A stretch of DNA of 64,000 nucleotides from NCBI GenBank assembly GCA_023415305.1, contig JAEZKZ010000002.1, positions 1-64,000 on the forward strand. Reading direction: 5' to 3'. The notes beneath the pieces were generated by a model. That model had not been told where the DNA came from. It made no database searches and saw nothing but the letters and a program-made list of their open reading frames with translations. Position numbers and translations under genes: made by a program. Below are positions 40,808 through 49,561 of this stretch, piece by piece. This DNA is from Bacillota bacterium. GTDB lineage: Bacteria; Bacillota; Clostridia; Acetivibrionales; DSM-1351. Position 1 is the first letter of the stretch. Each line of letters starts with the position of its first letter.

Positions 40808-42171
40808 TGCTTAAAATGACACCGAAAGAAGTATCAGAACGCAGTGCGCTCAGGGTTAATCCCTGTAAAACCTGTCAGCCTGTAGGTGCTATGTATGCAG
40901 CCCTTGGAGTTCATAACTGCATGCCTCACAGCCATGGTTCCCAGGGATGTGTTTCATATCACAGAACCTTTTTAAGCAGACACTTTAAGGAGCCTGCAAT
41001 AGCCTCAACCAGCTCCTTTACCGAGGGTGCTTCTGTATTTGGCGGAGGCAGCAACCTTAAGACGGGTGTTAAAAATGTTTTTGAAATATATGATCCTGAT
41101 ATTATAGCTGTTCACACCACTTGTTTGAGTGAGACCATCGGGGATGACCTGAATGCCTTCATACAGGATATAGACATACCGGAAGGAAAAATTGTAGTTC
41201 ATTCAAACACACCAAGCTATGTTGGTTCACATATCAATGGGTTTTATAATATGATGGCCGGGTTTATCACTTATTTATCAAAGCACTCAGGAAAATCCAA
41301 CGGTAAAACTGCCATATTCCCGGGTTTCGTCAATCCGGGTGATATCAGGGAAATGAAAAAAATCGCCAGGCTGATGCAAGTACCCTTTACCATGTTCCCT
41401 GACCAAAGCGGTGTGATGGATTCACCGATGACCGGAGACTACTCCATGTATCCGAAGGGAGGCACTACAATTCCCGAAATAGTGGGCCTTGGAGACTGTA
41501 AAAAGGTTCTGGCCTTGGGAGAGCTGACTTGTGAGGAGCCGGCAAGTATATTGGAGAGAAAGTGTAAGGTACCTTACAGCTTACTTCCTCTTCCAATCGG
41601 GATTGAGGCAACTGATAAATTCGTTATGGAACTGGCTGAAATATCAAATACAGAGGTTCCCTACGAACTGGAGGAGGAGCGCGGACAGCTGATAGACCTG
41701 ATGCTGGATGCACACTTCTACTTCTATAACAAAACCGTAGCAATATTTGGTGATCCTGATACCGTTTTAGGTCTTACAAGAATAGTACTTGAGCTGGGTA
41801 TGGTTCCCAAGTATGTGTTGACAGGAACCCCGGGTGAAAACTTTGTGAGGCTGTCAGAGGCACTGTTTGCCCAATATGGTGTAGAGGGCTGTACGGCAAA
41901 GGCATCAGGTGATTTGTTTGAACTTCATCAGTGGATAAAGAATGAAAAGGTTGATTTGCTGTTGGGTTCTTCTTACGGAAAGCAAATTGCCAAAGCTGAG
42001 GATATTCCATTTGTCAGAGCCGGCTTCCCCATTCTCGACAGATATGCCCATTCAAATTCGCCTATAGTCGGTTATAAAGGTGCTATGAGACTGGTAGAAA
42101 TGATTGCAAATGCCCTAATGGAAAGACAGGACAGAGATGCAAGCGATGAAGAATTTGAGATTGTTATGTAA
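40807..42171 (+). CDS. nifK: Nitrogenase MoFe protein beta chain
   Basis: 454 residues, the partner of NifD in the alpha2-beta2 MoFe protein. P-cluster ligands appear in 'NPCKTCQPVGA', 'GSQGCVSYHR' and 'TTCLSETIGDD'. 'SSFTEGASVFGG' and 'GKQIAKAEDIPFVRAGFPI' are typical. It lacks the longer N-terminal arm of proteobacterial NifK, as in Clostridium. It starts at ATG 40807, sharing a base with the nifD stop, with GGAGGTGA six bases upstream: translational coupling to keep the two chains equal. Confidence 0.97.
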   Translation: MLKMTPKEVSERSALRVNPCKTCQPVGAMYAALGVHNCMPHSHGSQGCVSYHRTFLSRHFKEPAIASTSSFTEGASVFGGGSNLKTGVKNVFEIYDPDIIAVHTTCLSETIGDDLNAFIQDIDIPEGKIVVHSNTPSYVGSHINGFYNMMAGFITYLSKHSGKSNGKTAIFPGFVNPGDIREMKKIARLMQVPFTMFPDQSGVMDSPMTGDYSMYPKGGTTIPEIVGLGDCKKVLALGELTCEEPASILERKCKVPYSLLPLPIGIEATDKFVMELAEISNTEVPYELEEERGQLIDLMLDAHFYFYNKTVAIFGDPDTVLGLTRIVLELGMVPKYVLTGTPGENFVRLSEALFAQYGVEGCTAKASGDLFELHQWIKNEKVDLLLGSSYGKQIAKAEDIPFVRAGFPILDRYAHSNSPIVGYKGAMRLVEMIANALMERQDRDASDEEFEIVM

Positions 42172-42263
42172 TTGCTTTCCATTGCTTAAAGCTGTGCTCG
42201 CGTAAGATATCAGAATGTCAGCAATAAAATTTGAGTAAATAATTCACCATAAAGGGGGTCAGT

Positions 42264-43607
42264 ATGATGGAATCGGCAATTTTAGAAGAAAGAAAAGATT
42301 TTATAGGCTACGGCAGGACACAAAAAACCATCAAGTGTGAAAGTGACAGCCTTTCAGGTTCAGTAAGTCAGCGTGCATGCGTATACTGTGGTGCCAGAGT
42401 TGTACTGAATCCAATTACTGATGCTTTCCATATAGTTCATGGCCCCATAGGCTGTGCAAGCTATACCTGGGATATCAGGGGCAGCCTGTCCAGCGGCAGT
42501 GAACTGTATAGAAACAGCTTTTCAACAGATCTGAGTGAAAAGGACATAGTTTTCGGCGGAGAGAAAAAGCTGGCCGCGGCTATTGATGAAGTGGTTGAAA
42601 AGCATCACCCCAAGGTTATTTTTGTATATGCAACCTGTATTGTAGGCGTAATTGGTGATGACATTGAGGCTGTGTGCAGACTGGCAGAGAGAAAGTATGG
42701 CGTAAGGGTTATACCTGTAAAATCTCCGGGTTTTTCAGGCAACAAAGCTCATGGATATAAGATGGCCTGTAACGCAATACTGTCTCTTCTTGAACCCCAT
42801 AAGGGCATACCAAAGGCTGAAGGTGTCAACATACTTGGTGATTTTAATCTGGCAGGTGAAATGTGGCTGATAAAAAACTACCTCAGGGAAATCGGTATTC
42901 AGGTGGTTTCAACCATAACAGGGGATGCAAGCCACGATAACCTGATAAAGGCACCTTCAGCCCGGCTTAATATAGTTCAGTGTGCCGGCTCCATGACCTA
43001 TCTGGCAAAAAAAATGGAACAGGAAATGGGAATTCCTTTTGTTAAAATCAGCTTCTTTGGAGTTGAAGATACAACTCAGTCTTTAATACGCATAGCTGAG
43101 GCTGTCGGAAACGAAGAGAACATCAGAAGAGCAAAAAGCTTCACACAGGTTCAAACTGAAAAATTAAAAAGCTTTTCTGAGAAATATAAAGGGAATCTGG
43201 AAGGTAAGAAAGCAGCTATATATGTTGGCGGCGGCTTTAAGGCTATTTCACTTATAAGACAGTTTAATGAAATGGGAATTGAGACAGTAATTGTAGGAAC
43301 TCAAACCGGTAAAGCCGAGGATTATGAAATGATTGCAAGCCTTGTAGGAGAGAATACTGTAATTTTGGATGATACTAATCCTGCTGAATTGGAAGCTTTT
43401 ATAAAGGAAAAAGGAGCCCACATACTAGTGGGAGGGGTAAAGGAAAGACCCCTGGCCTATAAGCTCGGTATAGCCTTTTGTGATCATAACCATGAACGAA
43501 AACACGCCTTGGCAGGTTATGAGGGAGTTATAAACTTTACCAGGGAAATAAATCTTTCCCTGAACAGTCCGGTCTGGGAGTACATTAATAAAGTCAGTGA
43601 AGAGTGA
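42264..43607 (+). CDS. nifE: Nitrogenase cofactor scaffold protein NifE
   Basis: 447 residues, a NifD paralogue that with NifN holds the FeMo-cofactor precursor. Conserved Cys are in 'RACVYCGARVVL', 'HGPIGCASYTW' and 'ATCIVGVIGDD'; 'NILGDFNLAGEMW' and 'VQCAGSMTYL' are NifE signatures. The cofactor His of NifD is not at the matching place, as expected for a scaffold. AAAGGGGGT precedes ATG 42264. It is separated from nifN-B by 158 bases that hold a leader ORF and hairpins. Confidence 0.95.
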   Translation: MMESAILEERKDFIGYGRTQKTIKCESDSLSGSVSQRACVYCGARVVLNPITDAFHIVHGPIGCASYTWDIRGSLSSGSELYRNSFSTDLSEKDIVFGGEKKLAAAIDEVVEKHHPKVIFVYATCIVGVIGDDIEAVCRLAERKYGVRVIPVKSPGFSGNKAHGYKMACNAILSLLEPHKGIPKAEGVNILGDFNLAGEMWLIKNYLREIGIQVVSTITGDASHDNLIKAPSARLNIVQCAGSMTYLAKKMEQEMGIPFVKISFFGVEDTTQSLIRIAEAVGNEENIRRAKSFTQVQTEKLKSFSEKYKGNLEGKKAAIYVGGGFKAISLIRQFNEMGIETVIVGTQTGKAEDYEMIASLVGENTVILDDTNPAELEAFIKEKGAHILVGGVKERPLAYKLGIAFCDHNHERKHALAGYEGVINFTREINLSLNSPVWEYINKVSEE

Positions 43608-43655
43608 CAATTCACTATTCGACATTCTCTATAAAGGCAGAAGGGGGAGCACAGC

Positions 43656-43769
43656 GTGAATAATACATTTGGTAAGTCATCGTGCTATTCACGCAGCAAA
43701 AACCCGCCAAGCGGCTTTTTTATTACTATTGCATACGCGCTTTGCGCGTGGATGGGGGGGTTAGTATGA
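43656..43769 (+). CDS. 37-codon leader ORF overlapping the nifN-B start
   Basis: AAGGGGGAG lies six bases before GTG 43656. The frame codes for 37 residues ('MNNTFGKSSCYSRSKNPPSG' onward, with a hydrophobic C-terminal part 'FFITIAYALCAWMGGLV'). Its TGA (43767-43769) overlaps the nifN-B ATG (43766) as ATGA. The transcript also folds here: GCGTGAATA/TATTCACGC spans the ORF start, CCGC-CAA-GCGG lies mid-ORF with flanking A and T runs, and ACGCGC/GCGCGT lies just before the nifN-B ribosome site. The layout suits translational coupling or leader control. Whether the peptide is conserved is unknown. Confidence 0.45.
   Translation: MNNTFGKSSCYSRSKNPPSGFFITIAYALCAWMGGLV
43721..43751. repeat. TTACTATT-hairpin element before nifN-B
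   Basis: TATTACTATTGCAT is followed by ACGCGC-TTT-GCGCGT and then the GGGGGGG ribosome site. The ATTACTATT lead-in followed by a GC-rich hairpin recurs twice before purM (61014 and 61205). Confidence 0.6.
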
Positions 43770-46546
43770 GCAAGAATTTAGTTAATCTGAACGTAAATCC
43801 ATGTAAAATGTGTATGCCCATGGGAAGTGTGAGTGCTTTTTACGGCATAAGAAAATGTATGACAATACTGCATGGTTCTCAGGGCTGCAGTACCTATATC
43901 CGCCGCCATATGGCAACTCATTATAACGAGCCGGTTGATATTGCGTCCTCATCTCTGACCGAAGAGGGAACTGTTTTCGGCGGCGAGGATAATTTGATAA
44001 AAGGACTGGAAAATCTTATAGAACTGTATAATCCTGAGGTCATCGGAGTGGCAACCACCTGTCTTGCAGAGACAATAGGGGAGGATATACCCGGGATTAT
44101 AACCAGGTTTTATGATACACACTCCGATACAAATGTAAAAATTATTCCGGTATCCTCGGCAGGCTATTCGGGATCTCAGTTTGAGGGTTTCTTCAAGGCT
44201 TTGCGGGCTATAGTTGAAAATGTTGAAATGTCCCTTGAGAAGAATAATAAGGTAAACATTATTACAGGTTTGATTTCTCCTGCAGACACCAGATACCTTA
44301 AAAGCCTGCTTGATAATATGAACATTGATTATATACTGCTTCCCGACATTTCGGACAATCTGGATGGAGAGCACACCCAGCATTACAACAGACTGCCTGA
44401 GGGTGGTACTTCAATTGAAGAAATCTCAAAAATGGCCGGTGCGAGGCTGTCTATTGAAGTATCAGCTTTCGTAAGGGCGGATAGTTCTCCGGCACACTAT
44501 CTCTATGAGGCTTATGGAGTTCCTTATGTAAAATGTAATCTTCCGGTGGGACTTAGAGATACTGATAATTTTATCAAGGAATTGGAGAAGGCCGGAGGCA
44601 AAAAATCCGAAATCATAAAAAAGGAGCGGGGCAGGTACCTGGATGCAATGATTGATTCCCACAAATACAATGGTGAAGGCAGGGCTGTAATATACGGAGA
44701 ACCTGATTTTGTATTATCTGTTTCACGGCTTTGCGCTGAAAATGGAATCATGCCGGTACTTACAGCTACCGGAGCAAGCTGCCGCTCACTAACTCCCTTA
44801 ATTGAAAATGAAATTAAAAAGGTAGCAGACTTTTTATTTATTGATAACTACAAGATTCTTGACAATACGGATTTTGACAATATAGAAAGATATGCTCTGG
44901 AATTTGGGGCCAATATTATGATTGGTAGCTCCGATGGCCGACGAATTGAGGAAAAACATAGTATTCCTCTCGTACGGTGCGCTTTCCCGGTTCACGACCA
45001 GGTAGGCGGACAGCGGGTAAGAACATTAGGGTATGAGGGCTCGCTTATCTTACTGGACAGGATAACAAATACTCTTTTAAGCCAAAAGGAGCATAAATTC
45101 CGGAAAGAGCTCTTTGAAAAATATTACTATCAGGCTGATAAGGTTCTGAGTCAATCAGCTAAGGCAAATACGGTGGCCATTGCAGGCTCAGAGCTTTCCA
45201 ACCCGGTAGAAACGGTTCCTGCGATGATTTCAAAGGCTGATTTAAAGGCTGATACTTTAAAGTTTGTTGATTCAATGGCTGCTTTTTCAAAGGGAGCTGC
45301 TTACAAGGAAGAAATAGCTAAAAAGACGGCAACTCACCCCTGTTTTAACGGATGCGGCAGCCAATATGCCAGAATGCACCTGCCTATCGCACCCAAGTGT
45401 AATATTCAATGCAATTACTGTGTCAGAAAATATGACTGTCCAAATGAGAGCAGACCCGGTGTTACAACAGAAGTGCTGTCACCCGAAGAGGCCTGCATAA
45501 AGTATCAAATGGTCAAAGAAAAAATGCCAAACCTTAAGGTGGTAGGTATCGCCGGTCCCGGTGATTCTCTTGCGGAATTTGAGAAGACCAAAAAGACACT
45601 GTCCCTTATAAGAGATATTGATCCTGATGTAACCTTTTGCCTTTCTACAAATGGTCTCATGCTTCCGCTTTATGCTGATGAATTGGTTGAACTGGGTGTC
45701 TCCCATGTTACAGTTACCATGAACGCAGTAAATGCGACTATAGGAGCAAAAATATATAAACATATTGACTACATGGGCAACAGGTATTTTGGAGAGGTTG
45801 GGGCAGCTATACTAATGGCTAATCAAATGGCCGGACTTAAAAGGCTGACCTCCCTTGGAATAGTATGCAAGGTTAACATTGTAATGCTTAAGGGAATTAA
45901 TGAATTTCACATACCTATTGTAGCGGCAAAGGCAAAAGAGTTGGGCTGCGAAATAACAAACATCATGCAGATGATACCTGTGGAAGGCAGTGTCTTTGAG
46001 AAAATGCCTCTGACAAGCAACAAGGAAATTATGGAGATGAGGAAGAAATGCGAGCTTTCAATAAAGCAGATGTATCACTGCCGTCAGTGCAGGGCAGATG
46101 CAATTGGAACTCTTGACAATGATCAGTCAATAAATTTCAGAGGCTGTACCGGCTCCTGCTCGGATGAGAGCAAAAAAGAGCTCTCTGAGAAGCCTGTTTT
46201 ATTTGCAGTATCATCAAAAAGCGGAGTTTTGGTAGACCAGCATTTCGGCCATGCAACGGATTTTTATATATATGAATATAAAGGAAGCAATATAAAATTC
46301 AAGGAAAGAAGAAGCGTATCAAAATACTGTGACGGTGTCGAAAGCTGTGATGGCGTGGGCGGAGGCGATAAAGAGAGTAAGATTGATAATATACTCGAAG
46401 CTGTCAAGGACTGCAAAGCAGTAGTTGCAATGCGCATCGGAGAAGCTCCGAAACAGAAGCTCAAGGACAAAGCCATTGAAACCTTTACAACCTATGATCG
46501 TATTGAAGATGCTGTAAGGCAGGCGGCCGAAAAGCTGTTTGTTTAA
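43766..46546 (+). CDS. nifN-B: NifN-NifB-NifX fusion, FeMo-cofactor biosynthesis
   Basis: 926 residues. Residues about 1-450 are NifN ('NVNPCKMCMPMGSVSAFYG', 'GSQGCSTYIRRHM', 'TTCLAETIGED'). About 520-790 are NifB, a radical-SAM enzyme making the 8Fe core (NifB-co): 'HPCFNGCG', then the SAM cluster 'CNIQCNYC' near 545-552, 'RKYDCPNESRPG', and 'GCTGSC' later. About 809-926 are a NifX/NafY-like carrier domain ('VLVDQHFGHATDFYIYEY'). The NifN-B fusion is known from C. pasteurianum; it channels NifB-co to NifEN. The frame opens at 43682, but the GGGGGGG site and ATG 43766 are the sensible start. Confidence 0.95.
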   Translation: MSKNLVNLNVNPCKMCMPMGSVSAFYGIRKCMTILHGSQGCSTYIRRHMATHYNEPVDIASSSLTEEGTVFGGEDNLIKGLENLIELYNPEVIGVATTCLAETIGEDIPGIITRFYDTHSDTNVKIIPVSSAGYSGSQFEGFFKALRAIVENVEMSLEKNNKVNIITGLISPADTRYLKSLLDNMNIDYILLPDISDNLDGEHTQHYNRLPEGGTSIEEISKMAGARLSIEVSAFVRADSSPAHYLYEAYGVPYVKCNLPVGLRDTDNFIKELEKAGGKKSEIIKKERGRYLDAMIDSHKYNGEGRAVIYGEPDFVLSVSRLCAENGIMPVLTATGASCRSLTPLIENEIKKVADFLFIDNYKILDNTDFDNIERYALEFGANIMIGSSDGRRIEEKHSIPLVRCAFPVHDQVGGQRVRTLGYEGSLILLDRITNTLLSQKEHKFRKELFEKYYYQADKVLSQSAKANTVAIAGSELSNPVETVPAMISKADLKADTLKFVDSMAAFSKGAAYKEEIAKKTATHPCFNGCGSQYARMHLPIAPKCNIQCNYCVRKYDCPNESRPGVTTEVLSPEEACIKYQMVKEKMPNLKVVGIAGPGDSLAEFEKTKKTLSLIRDIDPDVTFCLSTNGLMLPLYADELVELGVSHVTVTMNAVNATIGAKIYKHIDYMGNRYFGEVGAAILMANQMAGLKRLTSLGIVCKVNIVMLKGINEFHIPIVAAKAKELGCEITNIMQMIPVEGSVFEKMPLTSNKEIMEMRKKCELSIKQMYHCRQCRADAIGTLDNDQSINFRGCTGSCSDESKKELSEKPVLFAVSSKSGVLVDQHFGHATDFYIYEYKGSNIKFKERRSVSKYCDGVESCDGVGGGDKESKIDNILEAVKDCKAVVAMRIGEAPKQKLKDKAIETFTTYDRIEDAVRQAAEKLFV

Positions 46547-46584
46547 TAAATACATTAATTTATCTTGAAAGGAAGGAATAGACT

Positions 46585-46893
46585 ATGATAAGTCCAAAAT
46601 ATCACGTGTTTGTCTGCGCCAGCTGCAGAATCAACGGAACGCAGAAGGGGTACTGCCACACAAAAGGATCGGTGGAACTGATTCAAAGGTTCATGGAAGA
46701 AATTGATGACAGGGAGCTTTCAAGTGATGTAATGATTACAAATACAGGCTGCTTCGGAATATGTGACAAAGGCCCTGTAGTAGTAATTTATCCTGAAGGT
46801 ACCTGGTATGGAAATGTAACCGGGGACGATGTGGAGGAAATAGTGGAGAAGCACCTTGAAGGCGGAGAAAAGGTTAAAAGGTTGTTGATATAG
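46585..46893 (+). CDS. Thioredoxin-fold [2Fe-2S] ferredoxin
   Basis: 102 residues of the thioredoxin-like ferredoxin family. Cys in 'HVFVCASCRINGTQKGYC' and 'TGCFGICDKGP' provide the cluster ligands. C. pasteurianum has such a [2Fe-2S] ferredoxin, known to interact with the MoFe protein, and its position directly after nifN-B supports the same link here. 'GTWYGNVTGDDVEEIVEKHL' is the family's C-terminal pattern. GAAAGGAAGG lies upstream of ATG 46585. It may give electrons for cofactor assembly or to nitrogenase; its exact role is unsettled. Confidence 0.92.
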   Translation: MISPKYHVFVCASCRINGTQKGYCHTKGSVELIQRFMEEIDDRELSSDVMITNTGCFGICDKGPVVVIYPEGTWYGNVTGDDVEEIVEKHLEGGEKVKRLLI

Positions 46894-46974
46894 CTTCGAT
46901 TTAAAGTGAAAAGATAATGGTATATAGTGAGAAAACATTCACTATTAATTATTAAACTTGAAGGTGGAGTGTTA

Positions 46975-47934
46975 ATGATAAGAATTACCGACTTAACTCT
47001 ATGTACGATTAACCATAAATATGCTCAGAAAGACCTGTTTCTGAGACTATACAAACTGCTGCTTCAGACTGGAATCAACTTTATAGAAATAACAGTTCCG
47101 GTGCTTAATTTGCTTGGTGAGAATATCGAACATAGCAAAACAATACTTAGAGTTGAACACCCCTCCGAAATAAACAGGTATGCCGGATTTATCAGGTATG
47201 TCTGTAGACACAGCGGATATGATGTACCTGTAGGAACCATCTCCGAATTTCAGATCAACGATATAAGAGAAATTAATCTTTTAAGAAGCATCAGTCAATA
47301 TCTGAATGTGCGTATTGTAGGCTTGGATGACCTCCTGCAGCATGATTACCTTAATATTTTTGAAAGATTGAAATTCTTATCGGGTACACAAACGGAATTC
47401 TGCCCCCAAAACAATTTTTATTGTGCAACGGCCCTGGCGGTGGAATGGGTTTTAAGCGGCGGAGAAAACATTGCAGTCAGCTTTTGCGGCTGCGGGGGAT
47501 TTGCTGCTCTTGAAGAGGTGATAATGGCTCTTCGGATTACAAAACGTCATAAGCCGAATTTGGACTTGTCTTTGCTAAGAGAGGTAAAAAAGCTTTATGA
47601 GGAGTTGTCAGGTGTATCCATTTCGGGAAATAAACCTGTTGTAGGAAACAGCATATTTGAAGTGGAATCAGGTATACATGTGGACGGCATATTTAAAAAC
47701 GGGGCGAATTATGAACCCTTTGAGCCCTCTGTGGTAGGTATGGAAAGAAAAATAATAGTCGGCAAACACTCCGGAAGAACAACTATTGAAGTAAAACTAA
47801 TGGAATTCGGACTGGTATTTCCAGCAGAAAAAATTCAGGAGCTTCTCCGAAATGCTCAGAATATGAGTATAGACCTTGGAAGAAGCATTACTGATCAAGA
47901 ATTTTATGAGCTTGCCTGTAATTTGACAAAATAG
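46975..47934 (+). CDS. nifV-omega: Homocitrate synthase, omega subunit
   Basis: 319 residues. The C-terminal 120 residues carry the homocitrate/isopropylmalate synthase features 'FEVESGIHVDGIFKNGANYE' and 'IIVGKHSGR'. The N-terminal part is a degenerate TIM barrel lacking the catalytic 'LRDGEQ'. In C. pasteurianum NifV is split into omega and alpha polypeptides encoded in this order, and together they make homocitrate for FeMo-co. GGTGGAG precedes ATG 46975; the frame opens at 46927. nifV-alpha follows 68 bases later. Confidence 0.9.
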   Translation: MIRITDLTLCTINHKYAQKDLFLRLYKLLLQTGINFIEITVPVLNLLGENIEHSKTILRVEHPSEINRYAGFIRYVCRHSGYDVPVGTISEFQINDIREINLLRSISQYLNVRIVGLDDLLQHDYLNIFERLKFLSGTQTEFCPQNNFYCATALAVEWVLSGGENIAVSFCGCGGFAALEEVIMALRITKRHKPNLDLSLLREVKKLYEELSGVSISGNKPVVGNSIFEVESGIHVDGIFKNGANYEPFEPSVVGMERKIIVGKHSGRTTIEVKLMEFGLVFPAEKIQELLRNAQNMSIDLGRSITDQEFYELACNLTK

Positions 47935-48002
47935 TAATATTTAGTTAATAATATCTGTTAATATAACAGATTTACAGATCTGGTCAGAGGGGTGGGCTTG
48001 AC

Positions 48003-48812
48003 TTGAAACAAAAGAAATATCTTATAGATACTACGCTTCGGGATGGGGAACAAAGCCCCGGTTTTGCTTTCAGCATGGAGCAGAAGGTAAGGTTGTCGGT
48101 ATTGCTGGACGAGGCGGGGATATATCAGATAGAAGCCGGAATACCTGCAATGGGAGAGTATGAGAAAGATACAATATTAAGAATTCTGGAGAACAGAAAA
48201 AAAGCCCGGATTTCAACCTGGAACAGAATGAACAGAGAGGATATTCTGCATTCATTTGACTGTCATCCGGATATTATACATATCAGTGCTCCCATGTCCT
48301 ATGTTCATATATACTCAAAACTGAAAAAAAACAAAGGGTGGCTTCAGAAAAACCTTCAGGATTGTGTCAGCCTGGCTCTGGATAAGGGGTATGCTGTGAC
48401 TGTCGGTTTTGAAGATGCATCACGGGCTGATATAACCTTTATGATTGCTGTGGCTGAAATACTTAAGGAGATGGGAGTACTGAATATTAGATATGCAGAT
48501 ACCGTAGGAGTCCTGACACCGTCAAGGGCATATCAGGCTGTAAGTGAAATAAGGAGTCATACCGGAATAGCTATTGGAATACACGCCCATAACGACTTGG
48601 GGATGGCAGTGGCAAATTCTTTGGAGGCTGCAAGAGCAGGGGCAGATTATATTGATACAACGCTTTTAGGTATAGGTGAACGGGCAGGGAACTGTGACTT
48701 AAATCAGTTTGTTACAGCCAGCGAACACATCTTTGACCTGGGGCTCAGTCATAATGATGCATGTATTTTAAAGGAAAAGGGCAGGAAAATTATTTACAGA
48801 AATAAACTCTAG
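48003..48812 (+). CDS. nifV-alpha: Homocitrate synthase, alpha subunit
   Basis: 269 residues holding the catalytic TIM barrel: 'DTTLRDGEQSPG' (metal Asp and Arg), 'VGFEDASRAD', 'IRYADTVGVLTP', and 'GIHAHNDLGMAVAN' (two metal His). It lacks the C-terminal regulatory or lid domain found in full-length NifV; that part is supplied by the omega subunit encoded upstream. It condenses acetyl-CoA with 2-oxoglutarate to homocitrate. The start is TTG 48003 behind GAGGGGTGGG; no ATG is available nearby. Confidence 0.92.
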   Translation: MKQKKYLIDTTLRDGEQSPGFAFSMEQKVRLSVLLDEAGIYQIEAGIPAMGEYEKDTILRILENRKKARISTWNRMNREDILHSFDCHPDIIHISAPMSYVHIYSKLKKNKGWLQKNLQDCVSLALDKGYAVTVGFEDASRADITFMIAVAEILKEMGVLNIRYADTVGVLTPSRAYQAVSEIRSHTGIAIGIHAHNDLGMAVANSLEAARAGADYIDTTLLGIGERAGNCDLNQFVTASEHIFDLGLSHNDACILKEKGRKIIYRNKL

Positions 48813-48883
48813 CCTGCAGAGTTTATGCACGAGGTCATATATTTGACCAACAATTCTTAATTTAAACAGGGGAGGTGATTACC

Positions 48884-49561
48884 ATGGAGCTATCACCGCT
48901 TTTCATATCACTGAAGGTTGCTTTTACAGCTACTTTAATAACAATATTTGCTGGAACAGCCGCTGCACGCTTCGTATTAAAAATAAAAAGATTTAAGGGC
49001 ATAATTGATGGATTATTTACGCTCCCCATGGTATTGCCCCCCACTGTTGTAGGATTCTTCCTGCTGGTTTTACTGGGAAAAAACAGCCCTTCCGGAAAAT
49101 TTCTGATGAACCTGAATATCAATGTTGTTTTTACATGGGTAGGTGCTGTAATAGCTTCTGCGGTTGTTTCATTTCCGTTGATGTACAGGACGGTAAGAGG
49201 AGCCTTTGAGCAATTTGACGTAAATATCATTTATGCTGCCAGAACTCTTGGAATGGCCGAAAGTAAAATATTCAGGGCAATTGTTCTTCCTAACATCGTC
49301 CCCGGTTTGATTGCTGGAACAATTCTTTCCTTTGCGAGAGCTCTGGGGGAATTTGGTGCAACCATGATGCTTGCCGGAAACATACCGGGTAAAACACAAA
49401 CCATGTCTGTGGCTGTATATTCGGCTGTTCAGTCTGGAGACAGCGGTACCGCTTATAAATGGGTTGCCGTGGTATGTACAATGTCTTTTACCGCTATGAT
49501 TTTAATGAACTTCTGGAATGGAAGGCAGATTAAAAAGACCACGAAACGGGGTGATATTTGA
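48884..49561 (+). CDS. modB: Molybdate ABC transporter permease
   Basis: 225 residues with about five membrane helices. The ABC-contact loop 'AARTLGMAESKIFRAIVLPN' and 'GFARALGEFGATMML'-like segment ('SFARALGEFGATMMLAGNIP') are ModB signatures. 'LPMVLPPTVVGFFLL' is also typical. It forms the channel for molybdate, needed for FeMo-co. GGGGAGGTGA precedes ATG 48884. It overlaps modC (TGATG). No modA binding-protein gene is adjacent. Confidence 0.93.
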   Translation: MELSPLFISLKVAFTATLITIFAGTAAARFVLKIKRFKGIIDGLFTLPMVLPPTVVGFFLLVLLGKNSPSGKFLMNLNINVVFTWVGAVIASAVVSFPLMYRTVRGAFEQFDVNIIYAARTLGMAESKIFRAIVLPNIVPGLIAGTILSFARALGEFGATMMLAGNIPGKTQTMSVAVYSAVQSGDSGTAYKWVAVVCTMSFTAMILMNFWNGRQIKKTTKRGDI

